From Acidimicrobiaceae bacterium (GTDB lineage: Bacteria > Actinomycetota > Acidimicrobiia > Acidimicrobiales > Aldehydirespiratoraceae), in the NCBI GenBank assembly GCA_009843915.1, contig VYCM01000151.1:1-62514 (forward strand): a DNA stretch of 62,514 nt. Reading direction: 5' to 3'. The notes beneath the pieces are model-generated. The model worked only from the letters and a program-made list of their open reading frames with translations. It was not told where the DNA came from and searched no databases. Of the stretch, positions 7,391-15,930 are shown in pieces. The position numbers were made by a program, and so were the translations under genes. The first letter of the stretch is position 1, and every line of letters starts with the position of its first letter.

Positions 7391-9676
7391 GTGAGCGTGC
7401 TCGGCAACCGGGTGCTGCGCACCGAGGACCCCCGGATGCTCACCGAAGGGGCCCGCTATGTAGCCGACCTGCGGCTCGATGGTGCGGTCCGCGCTTGCTT
7501 CGTGCGTTCCACCGTCGCCCGCGGGCGCCTCACCGGCGTGGACACGGCCGAGGCCGGCAGGCAGCCCGGCGTGCTCGGGGTGTTCACCGCGGCTGACCTG
7601 GACCTGCCCGACCTGAAGCCGATCCCCATGGTCGACCAGCGCATGACCCGGCCGGTGCTGGCCCGCGACACCGTTTGCTTCGTCGGCGAGCCGGTGGCGG
7701 CGGTGGTGGCAGAGACGGCCGCCGCGGCCGCCGACGCAGCCGAGCACGTCCTCGTCGACATCGACCCACAGCCCGCGGTGGTGGCTCTGCCCGACGCCGC
7801 AACCGGCGACACGCTGGTCCATCCTGGCGCGGGCACCAACGTCGCCTTCGACATGCCCGCAGCTGGCAACGCCGAGGCCCCGGTGGACTTCTCGGACTGC
7901 GAGGTCACGGTGGAGGCGTCGCTGGTGAACCAGCGGTTGGCCGCCGTGCCGCTGGAGCCCCGTTCCGCGGCCGCGGAATGGTCCCCTGACGGCACCCGGC
8001 TGACGTTCTACGCCTCCACCCAGGCCCCGCACCGGGTGCGCGACGCTCTGGCCTCCCTGTACGGGCTCGACAAGGCCGCCGTCCGGGTGGTGACCCCCGA
8101 CGTGGGCGGCGGCTTCGGGGCCAAGGGCACCCCCGCACCCGAAGAGCTGGCGGTGGCCGGGCTGGCCCGCGCCGTCGGACGGCCGGTGGTGTGGACCGAG
8201 TCCCGAGCCGAGAACCTGACGTCCTCGGTTCACGGCCGGGCCCAGCGCCAGCGCCTGCGCCTGGGCGGCAGCCGCACCGGACGGATCACCCACTACGAGC
8301 TCGAAGTCGCCCAGGACGCGGGCGCCTACCCGATGATCGGCGCCTTCCTGCCCACCTACACCCGCAAGGTGTTCACCGGCTGCTACCGGATCGCCAACGC
8401 CTCCATCAGCGGGCAGAGCCTCGTCACGAACACCGCGCCGGTCACCGCCTACCGGGGCGCGGGCCGGCCCGAGGCCGTCTACGCCATCGAGCGGGCCGTG
8501 GACCTCTACGCCGCCACGATCGGGATGGACCCCGCCGAGGCGCGCCGCCTCAATTTCGTGGCGCCCGAGGGCTTCCCGTACACCAACCCGGCGGGAAGCA
8601 CCTACGACACCGGCGACTTCGGCGAGGCCCTCGATCGGGCGCTGGCAGCGGCCCGGTATGACGACCTGCGAGCCGAGCAGGCGTCTCGCCGGGCCGGCGG
8701 CGACCCGATGCTGCTCGGCATCGGCATCGCCTCATTCGTGGAGAGCACCTCGATGGGCCCCAGCGAGCTCGGCGAAATCGAGCTGGCCGCCGACGGGTCG
8801 CTGGTGGTGCGCAGCGGGGCCACCGCGTTCGGGCAGGGCCACGACACCTGCTGGGCCATGATCGCGGCCGAAGCCACTGGTGTTCCACTCGACCGCATCA
8901 AGGTCATATCGGGCGACACCGCCGAGATTGCGTCCAGCGGGCTGACGGCCGCCTCCCGGTCGGCCCAGTTGGCCGGCTCGGCGGTCCTGACCGCGGCCCG
9001 GCACCTGGTGGAACTGGCCCGGGTCCAAGCCGCCGCCTGCTTGGAGGCGGCCGAAGCCGACATCGTGCTCGACACCGCCACAGGGGCCTTCCATGTAGCC
9101 GGATCACCGCAGCCTCGAGTCAACTGGGCCGACATCACTGCCCGAGCGACCGATGCCGGGGAGGCCCCGCTGGCGGCGGTCTCGGACTTCGAGCAACCCG
9201 ACAACACGTACGCCTTCGGCTGCCACGTGGCCGTGGTCGAGATCGACTCCCGCACCGGTGAGGCAACCCTTCGGCGTCTGGTCGCCTGCGACGACGCCGG
9301 CACGCTCATCAACCCGCTGGTCGCCGAGGGCCAGGTCCAGGGAGGTATCGCCCAAGGCGTGGCTCAGGTCCTGCTCGAGGAGATGGTCTACGACGCCGAC
9401 GGCAACCCGCTGGCCACCAACCTCGTCGACTACCCGGCGATCTCAGCGCCCGACCTGCCCAGCTTCGACTTGGTCCCCATGGAGACTCCCACCCCCCTGA
9501 ACCCGCTCGGCGCCAAGGGGATCGGCGAATCCGGCACGGTCGGCGCCGGCCCCGCCGTCCTCAACGCCGTCCACGACGCCGTCGCCCACCTGGGCATAGA
9601 CCACATAGACATGCCCGCCACCCCCCAGAGAATCTGGCACGCCCTGCGGACTGCCGGGAGCGGACGGACCGGCTAG
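7391..9676 (+). CDS. Molybdenum hydroxylase large subunit, form-II CoxL-like
   Basis: This 761-residue protein belongs to the xanthine oxidase/CO dehydrogenase large-subunit family, which binds molybdenum-cytosine dinucleotide. Ala353-Tyr-Arg-Gly-Ala-Gly-Arg359 is the form-II signature; true form-I CO dehydrogenase has Ala-Tyr-x-Cys-Ser-Phe-Arg, so CO oxidation is not supported. Glu713 in Lys-Gly-Ile-Gly-Glu-Ser-Gly is the expected catalytic base. The N-terminal Gly-Asn-Arg-Val-Leu-Arg-x-Glu-Asp and Gly-Gly-Gly-Phe-Gly-Ala-Lys are also typical. No medium (FAD) or small (2Fe-2S) subunit gene lies nearby, so its partners must be elsewhere. Likely substrates are aldehydes or N-heterocycles. Its TAG stop is the same CTAG that ends the convergent neighbour. 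Confidence 0.88.
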   Translation: MSVLGNRVLRTEDPRMLTEGARYVADLRLDGAVRACFVRSTVARGRLTGVDTAEAGRQPGVLGVFTAADLDLPDLKPIPMVDQRMTRPVLARDTVCFVGEPVAAVVAETAAAAADAAEHVLVDIDPQPAVVALPDAATGDTLVHPGAGTNVAFDMPAAGNAEAPVDFSDCEVTVEASLVNQRLAAVPLEPRSAAAEWSPDGTRLTFYASTQAPHRVRDALASLYGLDKAAVRVVTPDVGGGFGAKGTPAPEELAVAGLARAVGRPVVWTESRAENLTSSVHGRAQRQRLRLGGSRTGRITHYELEVAQDAGAYPMIGAFLPTYTRKVFTGCYRIANASISGQSLVTNTAPVTAYRGAGRPEAVYAIERAVDLYAATIGMDPAEARRLNFVAPEGFPYTNPAGSTYDTGDFGEALDRALAAARYDDLRAEQASRRAGGDPMLLGIGIASFVESTSMGPSELGEIELAADGSLVVRSGATAFGQGHDTCWAMIAAEATGVPLDRIKVISGDTAEIASSGLTAASRSAQLAGSAVLTAARHLVELARVQAAACLEAAEADIVLDTATGAFHVAGSPQPRVNWADITARATDAGEAPLAAVSDFEQPDNTYAFGCHVAVVEIDSRTGEATLRRLVACDDAGTLINPLVAEGQVQGGIAQGVAQVLLEEMVYDADGNPLATNLVDYPAISAPDLPSFDLVPMETPTPLNPLGAKGIGESGTVGAGPAVLNAVHDAVAHLGIDHIDMPATPQRIWHALRTAGSGRTG

Positions 9677-11283
9677 CGGATGGCGTGGATGTAGCCGCCC
9701 TTGGTGCCGACCACGATGAGGCCGTCCCAGACCGCCGGGGTTGACTCGATGCAGGCGCCCAGCGAGATGCTCCACAGCTCAGGCGGCTCAACCGTCGTGT
9801 CGCTCACGTCGAAGGCGTAGAGCCCGCCGCCGCAGTCGCCCTGGATCCATACGTCGTCCACGATGGCGGGGCTGGGCCAGGTGGGGCCGGGCAGCTTCTT
9901 GGTCCAGCGCACCTCGCCGGTGGCGGTGTCCACGCCGTAGACGTGGCCGGTGTGGGTGGGCACGATCAGCAGGTCGCGGTGCAACCCCGGAGTGGCCCAC
10001 ACTCCCGACCCGTTCAGCGCGCCCCGCACATGCACGCTCCACACCAACGGATCATCGGGCCGGCTCGGGTCGAGCTTGATGATCTGGCCGACCTCGTGGG
10101 ACCGGTCCGTGCCCCGCTGGTACTCGACCCCGGCGTAGATCATGCCCTCGGCGTCGATCACCAGCGAGGCGTCGGTGTCGTCGCCCGTCCAGAAACGGAA
10201 CACCCGCTCGGGCACGTCGGCCGGGTCGTCCCGCAGCCCGGCGATGTCCCAGCCCTGCACCAGCCCGCCCGAGTTGGCGAAGTACACGGTGTCGCCGCTG
10301 ACGGCCACCGAGTTCTCGATCGACAGCTCCCGGTCCACCGCGGCCAGCAACTCGTCGTCCCAGCCGGGCGCGTGGAACACCACCTGCGGGTCGGCGGTGA
10401 CCAGCCCGTTGGCGCTGTAGCCCCGGTTCAGCTTCACGATGTGGAACCGTGAGTTCTCGCCGCCGATGAACAGGTGGTCGTCGATCACCATGCCCGAGCT
10501 GTCCCAGTCGTCGTTCCACATGATCGGACCCAGGTCGTAGGCGCCCAGCGACCACAACTCCCGGGGCGTCCCCGCGTCGAAGGCCACCACCCGGTACTTG
10601 TTGTCGCGGCTGCCCACGTACACCAGCGGATAGCCGTCGGGGTCGATCGTCACCGACCCCTTGATGATGTCGCCGGTATCGAAGTCGGGCAGCAGCCGCT
10701 CTCCGGTGTCGGCATCGAGGAAGTGCACGCTGCCGCTGAACGCCCCGACCACCACCCAGGTGCGGCCGTCCCGCTCGAAGACAGCGGGCTGGCCCGTCCA
10801 GCCGGTGCCGCACCACTCTCGGAGCTCGCCGCCGGTCGACGACAGCGAGCACATGGGATCACCCCTGGGGAAGTGCCAAGCCATCTCCGGCACCCGCGGC
10901 ACCGGCCCCTTGCCGTAGTAGGTCCGGGTCGGGTTGCCCCGGAACGTGAGCAGACCCTCCACGGTGTCGCCCCACGGCTGTCCGGAGGTCTCCGGATCCA
11001 CCCAGCCCTCGAACGGTGGCACCGTGGTTGTCGTGGTCGTAGTGGTCGTTGTCGTGGTTGTGGTTGTCGTCGTAGAAGTCGTGGTGGCCACCTCGGCCGA
11101 AGCCGCGCCGAGGGCTGTCCCCGGGGCGGCGCCGGGCGCAGCACCCGAGCCCTCGGCGGCGCCGGTGCCGTCGGACTCAGCCCGGTCCAACTGCGACGCC
11201 CACCTCACCACCAGCACTGCGGCCAGCACCAGGGTGGCCGCGGACAGCGCCACCAAGCGCACTCTCCTCGACCGCCCGGTCAC
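9673..11283 (-). CDS. Membrane-anchored PQQ-type beta-propeller with poly-Thr stalk
   Basis: The 536-residue protein starts with Arg-rich residues and one membrane helix (about residues 10-27). An Ala/Gly-rich stretch and an uninterrupted tract of about 17 Thr (near residues 71-87) follow, then a soluble domain of about 440 residues outside the cell. That domain carries repeated Val-Tyr-Val-Gly-Ser, Phe-Asp-Ala-Gly-Thr and Gly-Val-Asp-Thr-Ala-Thr-Gly-Glu-Val-Arg-Trp units, the signature of quinoprotein-like propeller blades. Cofactor residues cannot be judged by eye, and a structural role is equally possible. The Thr tract is probably a glycosylated spacer through the wall. The start is a GTG at 11283. 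It is convergent with the CoxL-like gene and shares its CTAG stop. Confidence 0.82.
   Translation of the reverse strand: MTGRSRRVRLVALSAATLVLAAVLVVRWASQLDRAESDGTGAAEGSGAAPGAAPGTALGAASAEVATTTSTTTTTTTTTTTTTTTTTVPPFEGWVDPETSGQPWGDTVEGLLTFRGNPTRTYYGKGPVPRVPEMAWHFPRGDPMCSLSSTGGELREWCGTGWTGQPAVFERDGRTWVVVGAFSGSVHFLDADTGERLLPDFDTGDIIKGSVTIDPDGYPLVYVGSRDNKYRVVAFDAGTPRELWSLGAYDLGPIMWNDDWDSSGMVIDDHLFIGGENSRFHIVKLNRGYSANGLVTADPQVVFHAPGWDDELLAAVDRELSIENSVAVSGDTVYFANSGGLVQGWDIAGLRDDPADVPERVFRFWTGDDTDASLVIDAEGMIYAGVEYQRGTDRSHEVGQIIKLDPSRPDDPLVWSVHVRGALNGSGVWATPGLHRDLLIVPTHTGHVYGVDTATGEVRWTKKLPGPTWPSPAIVDDVWIQGDCGGGLYAFDVSDTTVEPPELWSISLGACIESTPAVWDGLIVVGTKGGYIHAIR
11023..11089 (-). repeat. ACN-codon microsatellite coding for the Thr tract
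   Basis: On the coding strand this is a run of ACC/ACG/ACA/ACT codons. It is a low-complexity coding repeat that could expand or contract. Confidence 0.7.
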
Positions 11284-11354
11284 GGCTACATCATGCCCAC
11301 ACAGGCGAGGATCGCCGCCGCCGGGAGTGCCGTTCTGCTGTCAACCGGTGGTCG

Positions 11355-11360
11355 TAGGAT
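11355..11360 (+). promoter_or_regulatory. Leaderless-type -10 box (TAGGAT) for the HAD gene
   Basis: TAGGAT, six bases, then the GTG at 11367, with no ribosome binding site between. It supports that start codon. Confidence 0.5.
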
Positions 11361-11366
11361 CGAGGC

Positions 11367-12140
11367 GTGACCGCGGACGAGCACCCGCTGACCGTCGCCT
11401 TCGACGCCGACGACACGCTGTGGCACAACGAGGACCTGTTCTTGGACGTGCACATCGAGTACGAGGAGTTGCTGTCGCCGTGGGCCGAGGCCGCCACTGT
11501 GGACGACCGGCTGCACGAGGTCCAGATGACGAACCTTCCCCGCTTCGGCTACGGCGTGAAGTCGTTCACGCTGTCGATGATCGAGGCGGCCGTGCGCATC
11601 AGCGGGGGCGAGGTCGACGCCGACCGCATCACCACGATCATCGGCTATGGCAAGCGGCTCCTCGACCGGCCGGTCGAGCTGATCGACGGTGTCGAGGAGG
11701 TGCTCGACGCTCTCGGGCACCACCGGCTGATGGTCATCACCAAGGGCGACGTGCACGACCAGCTGGCCAAGGTGGCCGCCAGCGGACTGGCCGAGCGCTT
11801 CTGGCGGGTCGCGGTGGTGGCCGACAAGGACGCGGCCGTCTACGGCGAGCTGCTCGAGCGCCACGGGATCGACCCGACCAGGTTCGTGATGGTCGGCAAC
11901 TCTCTGCGCTCCGACGTGCTGCCGGTGCTGGAGCTGGGCGGGTCCGCGGTGCACGTCCCGTACCCGATCACATGGCGCCACGAGAACGAGCACGACGGCC
12001 ACGACATCGAGGTGCCCACTCTGGAGGCCCTGCGGGATCTCCCGCAACTGTTGAGGGGTTGGGACGGCGACGGCAAGTTGGCCCCCGGCATGGCCGGTCC
12101 GGCCGGGATCGGTGGACGCTATGGGGCGCACCCCGCGTGA
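11367..12140 (+). CDS. HAD-superfamily hydrolase
   Basis: This 257-residue haloacid-dehalogenase-like enzyme is probably a phosphatase. Motif I is Phe-Asp-Ala-Asp-Asp-Thr-Leu-Trp (residues 11-18), where the first Asp would form the phospho-enzyme. Motif II is the Thr in Val-Ile-Thr-Lys-Gly-Asp, a Lys follows in Ala-Asp-Lys-Asp, and motif IV is Val-Gly-Asn-Ser-Leu-Arg-Ser-Asp. A helical cap sits between motifs I and II. The phosphorylated substrate is not evident. Its stop overlaps the GTG of the next gene (GTGA). Confidence 0.85.
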   Translation: MTADEHPLTVAFDADDTLWHNEDLFLDVHIEYEELLSPWAEAATVDDRLHEVQMTNLPRFGYGVKSFTLSMIEAAVRISGGEVDADRITTIIGYGKRLLDRPVELIDGVEEVLDALGHHRLMVITKGDVHDQLAKVAASGLAERFWRVAVVADKDAAVYGELLERHGIDPTRFVMVGNSLRSDVLPVLELGGSAVHVPYPITWRHENEHDGHDIEVPTLEALRDLPQLLRGWDGDGKLAPGMAGPAGIGGRYGAHPA

Positions 12141-12508
12141 GACGGCTCAACGCCGAGGAGATCGCCCGCTACGACCTCGTACCGCCCGAGATCTCCCGCC
12201 GGGCCCGAGTGCAGAAGGTGCCGTTCCTCGCGCCGGGTTCCCATGGCATGACCGTGGGGCGGCTGATCCTGCTGCTGCGTGACGACGACCACTCAGGGAA
12301 GCGAACCCTGCTCGCTCACGAGTTGGTCCACATCGAGCAATACGCCGAGCTAGGCACGGCTCGGTTCCTGCGTCGCTACATCGGCGAGTACGCCCGCAAT
12401 CTCTGGCGCCTGCGCAGCCACCGGCAGGCCTATCTGGCGATCTCCTTCGAGGCTGAGGCCCGGGCTGCGGCCGAGCGCTGGCGGCGGGACCTAGCTCAGT
12501 ACTCGTAG
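12137..12508 (+). CDS. Small HExxH putative metalloprotein
   Basis: This 123-residue protein begins at the GTG overlapping the HAD stop; the frame is open further upstream, but only this part reads as a protein. Its one recognisable motif is His-Glu-Leu-Val-His-Ile-Glu-Gln-Tyr, a zinc-binding HExxH helix found in gluzincin-like peptidases and DUF4157-type proteins. No signal peptide or transmembrane helix is visible. It may be a minimal peptidase or a structural remnant of one. Its last 13 bases overlap the convergent 3-hydroxyacyl-CoA dehydrogenase gene. Confidence 0.7.
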   Translation: MRRLNAEEIARYDLVPPEISRRARVQKVPFLAPGSHGMTVGRLILLLRDDDHSGKRTLLAHELVHIEQYAELGTARFLRRYIGEYARNLWRLRSHRQAYLAISFEAEARAAAERWRRDLAQYS

Positions 12509-13347
12509 AAGCCGCGGCCGGTCTTGCGGCCCAGCCGGCCCGCGGCCACCATGCGGCGAAGCAGCGGGGGCGGCGCGTAGAACCTCTCGGCGTACTCCGC
12601 GTACAGCGACTCGGCCGTGAACAGGCACACATCGAGCCCGATCAGGTCGGCCAGCGTCAGCGGACCCATGGGATGGCCCGCGCCCAGCTTCATGGCGTCG
12701 TCGATGTCGGTTGCGGAGGCATGCCCCGACTCGTACATCTCGATGGCCTGGCAGATGTAGGGCACCAGCAGCTTGTTGACCACGAAGCCGGCCCGGTCCG
12801 GAGCCGGCACCACCCGCTTGCCGAGCGTGTCGGTGGCGAACGCGGTGGCCGCCTCGGTCACGGCCGGGTCGGTGAGCTGGGTGCTGATCACCTCGACGAG
12901 CTTCATCACCGTGGCCGGGTTGAAGAAGTGCATGCCCAGCACCTGCTGGGGACGGGATGTGCCCATGGCCACATCGATGATCGGGATCGACGACGTGTTG
13001 GTGGCCATGATCGCCGACGGGTCCAGCACCCGGTTGAGCACCCCGAAGATCTCCAGCTTGAGCGGCAGTCTCTCGGGCACGGCCTCCAGCACCAGTTGGC
13101 AGCCGGCCAGGTCGTCCAGGTCGGTAGTCCAGGAAATGGCCGAGGCCGCGGCCTCTCGGGTGGCCTCGTCGAGCTTGCCCCGGGCGACGCCCCGGTCCAT
13201 CGAGCCCTCGACCCGGCCCCGGCCCGCCTCGACCAGCTCCGGCGTCGCCTCACGGGCCACCACCTGAAGGCCGTTGCGGGCTGCCACCTCCACGACCCCA
13301 CTGCCCATGGTCCCGACGCCGATCACGCCGACTGTGCTGATCTCCAT
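12496..13347 (-). CDS. 3-hydroxybutyryl-CoA dehydrogenase
   Basis: This enzyme interconverts 3-hydroxyacyl-CoA and 3-ketoacyl-CoA with NAD(P), in beta-oxidation or butyrate-type metabolism. The 283-residue protein has an N-terminal Rossmann motif (Gly-Val-Gly-Thr-Met-Gly-Ser-Gly), Asn-Thr-Ser-Ser-Ile-Pro, and the catalytic His in His-Phe-Phe-Asn-Pro. The C-terminal dimerisation domain has Gly-Ala-Gly-His-Pro-Met-Gly-Pro-Leu, and the chain ends in Thr-Gly-Arg-Gly-Phe-Tyr-Glu-Tyr. An AGGAG ribosome binding site precedes the ATG. No enoyl-CoA hydratase is adjacent. Confidence 0.93.
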   Translation of the reverse strand: MEISTVGVIGVGTMGSGVVEVAARNGLQVVAREATPELVEAGRGRVEGSMDRGVARGKLDEATREAAASAISWTTDLDDLAGCQLVLEAVPERLPLKLEIFGVLNRVLDPSAIMATNTSSIPIIDVAMGTSRPQQVLGMHFFNPATVMKLVEVISTQLTDPAVTEAATAFATDTLGKRVVPAPDRAGFVVNKLLVPYICQAIEMYESGHASATDIDDAMKLGAGHPMGPLTLADLIGLDVCLFTAESLYAEYAERFYAPPPLLRRMVAAGRLGRKTGRGFYEY

Positions 13348-13395
13348 GTCTGTCTGCTCCTGTTAGCGCTCGTTTCCGGGGGACTTCGACGGTAC

Positions 13396-13956
13396 TCAGT
13401 CCGACTCGCTAATCGTCACCGAGTTGATGGTCACATCGGTGAGGGGCCGGTCGTTGCGGTCGGTCTCCACGTTCTGCATGGCTTCCACCACGTCCAGTCC
13501 CCGCACGACCTTGCCGAACAGCGAGTACTGGGGCGGCAGCCCGGCGCCGCCCGGCCCGCTGATGATGAAGAACTGGCTGCCGTTGGTGTCCGGCCCGGCG
13601 TTGGCCATGGCCAGCGAGCCGATCTCGTAGCGTCCCGGCTTGGGCAGCTCGTCGGCGAACCGGTAGCCGGGCCCGCCCCGGCCGGTGCCGGTGGGGTCGC
13701 CGCCCTGGCACACGAAGCCACTGATGATGCGGTGGAAGATCACGCCGTCGTAGTAGTGGTACCGGGCCAGCACCACGAAGTTGTTGACCGTCAGCGGCGC
13801 CGCCGCCGGGTCGAGGGCGATGGTGAGCGACCCCATGGAAGTGTCCATCGTCGCCGTGTAGCGCTTGGAGGCGTCGATGCACATCGGCGGCGGCTGGCTG
13901 AACTGTTGACGGACCGGACTCGATCCGTCCTCGGCGGGGCAAGGTGTGGCAGCCAC
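13396..13956 (-). CDS. Cyclophilin-type peptidyl-prolyl isomerase
   Basis: This foldase isomerises Xaa-Pro bonds. The cyclophilin core holds Phe-His-Arg-Ile-Ile, Phe-Val-Cys-Gln-Gly-Gly-Asp-Pro, Met-Ala-Asn-Ala-Gly-Pro-Asp-Thr-Asn-Gly-Ser-Gln-Phe-Phe-Ile and Phe-Gly-Lys-Val. I chose the GTG at 13956 (186 residues) because GAGGAA lies 8 bases before it; the frame is open to 14043, but that start has no ribosome binding site. There is no signal peptide in either version, so it is probably cytoplasmic, although the N-terminal Cys-Pro and Met-Cys-Ile-Asp are shared with actinobacterial cyclophilins of unclear location. Confidence 0.92.
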   Translation of the reverse strand: MAATPCPAEDGSSPVRQQFSQPPPMCIDASKRYTATMDTSMGSLTIALDPAAAPLTVNNFVVLARYHYYDGVIFHRIISGFVCQGGDPTGTGRGGPGYRFADELPKPGRYEIGSLAMANAGPDTNGSQFFIISGPGGAGLPPQYSLFGKVVRGLDVVEAMQNVETDRNDRPLTDVTINSVTISESD

Positions 13957-14102
13957 GGTGGATTCCTCGCTGTCGTGAGTCGTGGTCCCGAAGGACCGGG
14001 CGACCCTACCGGCGTGGTGCCCGCTCTTGTTCGCTTCGCTCACGGGCCGCTCGGGTCCAGGGGCGATGCGGGGGCATCATCCACCGGCGCGTGACCGCGC
14101 CC

Positions 14103-14108
14103 TATGGT
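14103..14108 (+). promoter_or_regulatory. Leaderless-type -10 box (TATGGT)
   Basis: TATGGT, seven bases, then the GTG at 14116. The ATG inside this box (14104) would also open the frame, but the spacing favours 14116. Confidence 0.45.
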
Positions 14109-14115
14109 GACGCGC

Positions 14116-14307
14116 GTGCGGTTCTGGATCCGGCGATCGAACCCGCCCAGCGGCACCGGCGTGGCCATGGCCACGCTCGCAGGGGCGCTCCACTCGCTGC
14201 GGTGCGAGCGCTGCGACGTCACCTGGCGCGGGTCGTCGTCGGTGCCCTGCTGGTGCTGCGGCGCCCCCGGCGACATCCGCGGCGAGGTGCGCATCTTCGC
14301 CGACTGA
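14116..14307 (+). CDS. Small zinc-ribbon protein
   Basis: This protein of 63 residues (67 if the ATG at 14104 is used) has Cys-Glu-Arg-Cys and Cys-Trp-Cys-Cys pairs about 13 residues apart, the layout of a rubredoxin-like zinc ribbon. Nothing else is recognisable. It lies directly before the MBL hydrolase gene, which has its own leaderless promoter, so co-transcription is not required. It may bind nucleic acid or serve as a small metal-binding adaptor; that is a guess. Confidence 0.6.
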   Translation: MRFWIRRSNPPSGTGVAMATLAGALHSLRCERCDVTWRGSSSVPCWCCGAPGDIRGEVRIFAD

Positions 14308-14315
14308 CCCGCCGA

Positions 14316-14321
14316 TAAGGT
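14316..14321 (+). promoter_or_regulatory. Leaderless-type -10 box (TAAGGT) for the MBL gene
   Basis: TAAGGT, seven bases, then the ATG at 14329, with no ribosome binding site. Confidence 0.5.
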
Positions 14322-14328
14322 CGGCGCC

Positions 14329-14937
14329 ATGACGCTGCACTGGTCCGACACCGGGGTCGAGGTCCACAAGGTGGTCGTCGGCCCGGTCGACAACAACGTC
14401 TTCGTGATCCGCTGCACGTCCACCGGCGAGGCGGTCCTGATCGACGCGGCCAACGAGCATGAACGCCTGCTGGAGCTGTGCCGCGGGCTCGGCGTGCGGA
14501 CCGTGCTCGAGACCCACGGGCACTGGGACCACATCCAGGCCATCCCGGCGGTGCGCGACGCCGGCTACGAAGTGGGAGTGACCGCCGAGGACGCGGCCAT
14601 GCTCCCCAGCTACGACTACCTGCTGGAGGACGACACCGTTATCGAGGTCGGCCGCCTCCGGCTGCGCACCCTGCACACCCCGGGCCACACCCCCGGCTCG
14701 ATTTCGTTCCATGTGGAGGGGACGCCGCTGCTGTTCACCGGCGACACGCTGTTCCCGGGCGGGCCGGGCGCCACCCAGTACGAGGGGGGCGACTTCCCGA
14801 CCATCATCCGCTCGATCGAGGACCGCATCTTCAGCAAGTTCGACGGCTCCACGGTCGTGCTGCCCGGCCACGGCCTCGACACCACCATCGGCGACGAGTC
14901 CCCGCACCTCGACGAATGGATCGCCCGGGGCTGGTGA
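14329..14937 (+). CDS. Metallo-beta-lactamase-fold hydrolase (glyoxalase II-like)
   Basis: This 202-residue binuclear metal hydrolase has Thr-His-Gly-His-Trp-Asp-His (HxHxDH), the later metal ligands in His-Thr-Pro-Gly-His-Thr-Pro-Gly-Ser, Phe-Thr-Gly-Asp-Thr-Leu-Phe, and the final His in Pro-Gly-His-Gly. The small size and the Pro-Gly-His-Thr pattern match the hydroxyacylglutathione-hydrolase-like branch. In a mycothiol producer it could act on S-acyl-mycothiol conjugates, but that is inference. Confidence 0.88.
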   Translation: MTLHWSDTGVEVHKVVVGPVDNNVFVIRCTSTGEAVLIDAANEHERLLELCRGLGVRTVLETHGHWDHIQAIPAVRDAGYEVGVTAEDAAMLPSYDYLLEDDTVIEVGRLRLRTLHTPGHTPGSISFHVEGTPLLFTGDTLFPGGPGATQYEGGDFPTIIRSIEDRIFSKFDGSTVVLPGHGLDTTIGDESPHLDEWIARGW

Positions 14938-14951
14938 ACGCCGGGCCCCGG

Positions 14952-14957
14952 TAGCTT
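14952..14957 (+). promoter_or_regulatory. Candidate -10 box (TAGCTT) for the SDR gene
   Basis: TAGCTT lies 40 bases before the ATG at 14998. This would give a 5' leader of about 35 bases, matching the presence of a strong ribosome binding site here, unlike the leaderless neighbours. Confidence 0.4.
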
Positions 14958-14997
14958 GACCGGCCAGAGCTGGCAGACCGCAGAACCAGGAGGTTCC

Positions 14998-15930
14998 ATG
15001 ACCAGGCTTCTCGAAGGCAAAGTGGCGCTCGTCACCGGCGCAGGACGCGGCATCGGGCGCGAGCACGCCCTGATGCTCGCCGAGCACGGCGCCAAGGTCG
15101 TGGTCAACGACCTGGGCGGCGACGAGTTCGGCGGAGGCGCGGACGTGACCCCCGCCGCCGAAGTGGTCGGCGCCATCACCTCGGCCGGGGGAGAGGCGGT
15201 CGTCAACGGCGGCAGCGTGGCCAGCTTCGACGACGCCGGAGCCATGGTGCAACAGGCCATCGACACGTTCGGCGACATCAACATCGTGGTCAACAACGCC
15301 GGGATCCTGCGGGACCGGATGGTGTTCTCGATGACCGAGGACGACTGGGACGCCGTGGTGGCTGTCCACCTCAAGGGCACCTTCGGACCGTCCCATCACG
15401 CCGCGGCGTACTGGCGCAACAAGGCCAAGTCGGGCACCGATACCTACGGGCGGATCATCAACACGTCGTCGCCGTCGGGGATCTACGGCAACGTCGGCCA
15501 GACCAACTACGGCGCAGCCAAGGCCGGCATCGCCGCCTTCACCGTGATCGCGGCCCAGGAACTGGTCCGCTACGGCGTGACCGTCAACTGCCTGGCCCCC
15601 ACGGCCTGGTCGCGCCTCACCGCGCCGCTGATGGGTGGCGACGAGGCCTCCGAGGAGTTCAAGGACAGCATCGACCCCCGCTGGATCGCGGTGGTCACCG
15701 CCTGGCTGGCCAGCCCCGAGGCGGCCAACGTGACCGGCCGCGTATTCGATGTGCGGGGCAAGAATCTGGGCATATCCGAGGGATGGCACCTGGGTCCGGT
15801 CGAGGTCCAGCCGGACAACCCCGCCGAGTTGGGTCCGGTGATGTCCAAGCTGATGGCCGCGGCCCGTCTGAACGCCGACATGTCCGGCCGGGACCACGAG
15901 GGTCTGGGCTTCCCGAGCCAGTCGATATAG
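14998..15930 (+). CDS. Short-chain dehydrogenase (3-hydroxyacyl-CoA dehydrogenase type)
   Basis: This 310-residue NAD(P)-dependent SDR has Thr-Gly-Ala-Gly-Arg-Gly-Ile-Gly near residue 14 for cofactor binding, Asn-Asn-Ala-Gly-Ile-Leu-Arg-Asp, and the catalytic Ser and Tyr-Gly-Ala-Ala-Lys. The insertion after the cofactor loop and the Arg-Asp-Arg-Met segment resemble the bacterial relatives of peroxisomal multifunctional enzyme dehydrogenase domains. The start is fixed by a perfect AGGAGG at 14988-14993 just before the ATG. The frame is open back to 14956, but that start lacks a ribosome binding site. It probably oxidises 3-hydroxyacyl-CoA or steroid-type substrates. Confidence 0.9.
   Translation: MTRLLEGKVALVTGAGRGIGREHALMLAEHGAKVVVNDLGGDEFGGGADVTPAAEVVGAITSAGGEAVVNGGSVASFDDAGAMVQQAIDTFGDINIVVNNAGILRDRMVFSMTEDDWDAVVAVHLKGTFGPSHHAAAYWRNKAKSGTDTYGRIINTSSPSGIYGNVGQTNYGAAKAGIAAFTVIAAQELVRYGVTVNCLAPTAWSRLTAPLMGGDEASEEFKDSIDPRWIAVVTAWLASPEAANVTGRVFDVRGKNLGISEGWHLGPVEVQPDNPAELGPVMSKLMAAARLNADMSGRDHEGLGFPSQSI

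Noticed and set aside
7391-9676. Aerobic carbon monoxide dehydrogenase
   Set aside because: The active-site loop is Ala-Tyr-Arg-Gly-Ala-Gly-Arg, not the Cys-containing form-I motif, and the other two subunits are absent.
11023-11089. Phase-variable promoter repeat
   Set aside because: The ACN repeats lie inside a coding frame and encode a Thr stalk, with a unit size of three that would not shift the frame.
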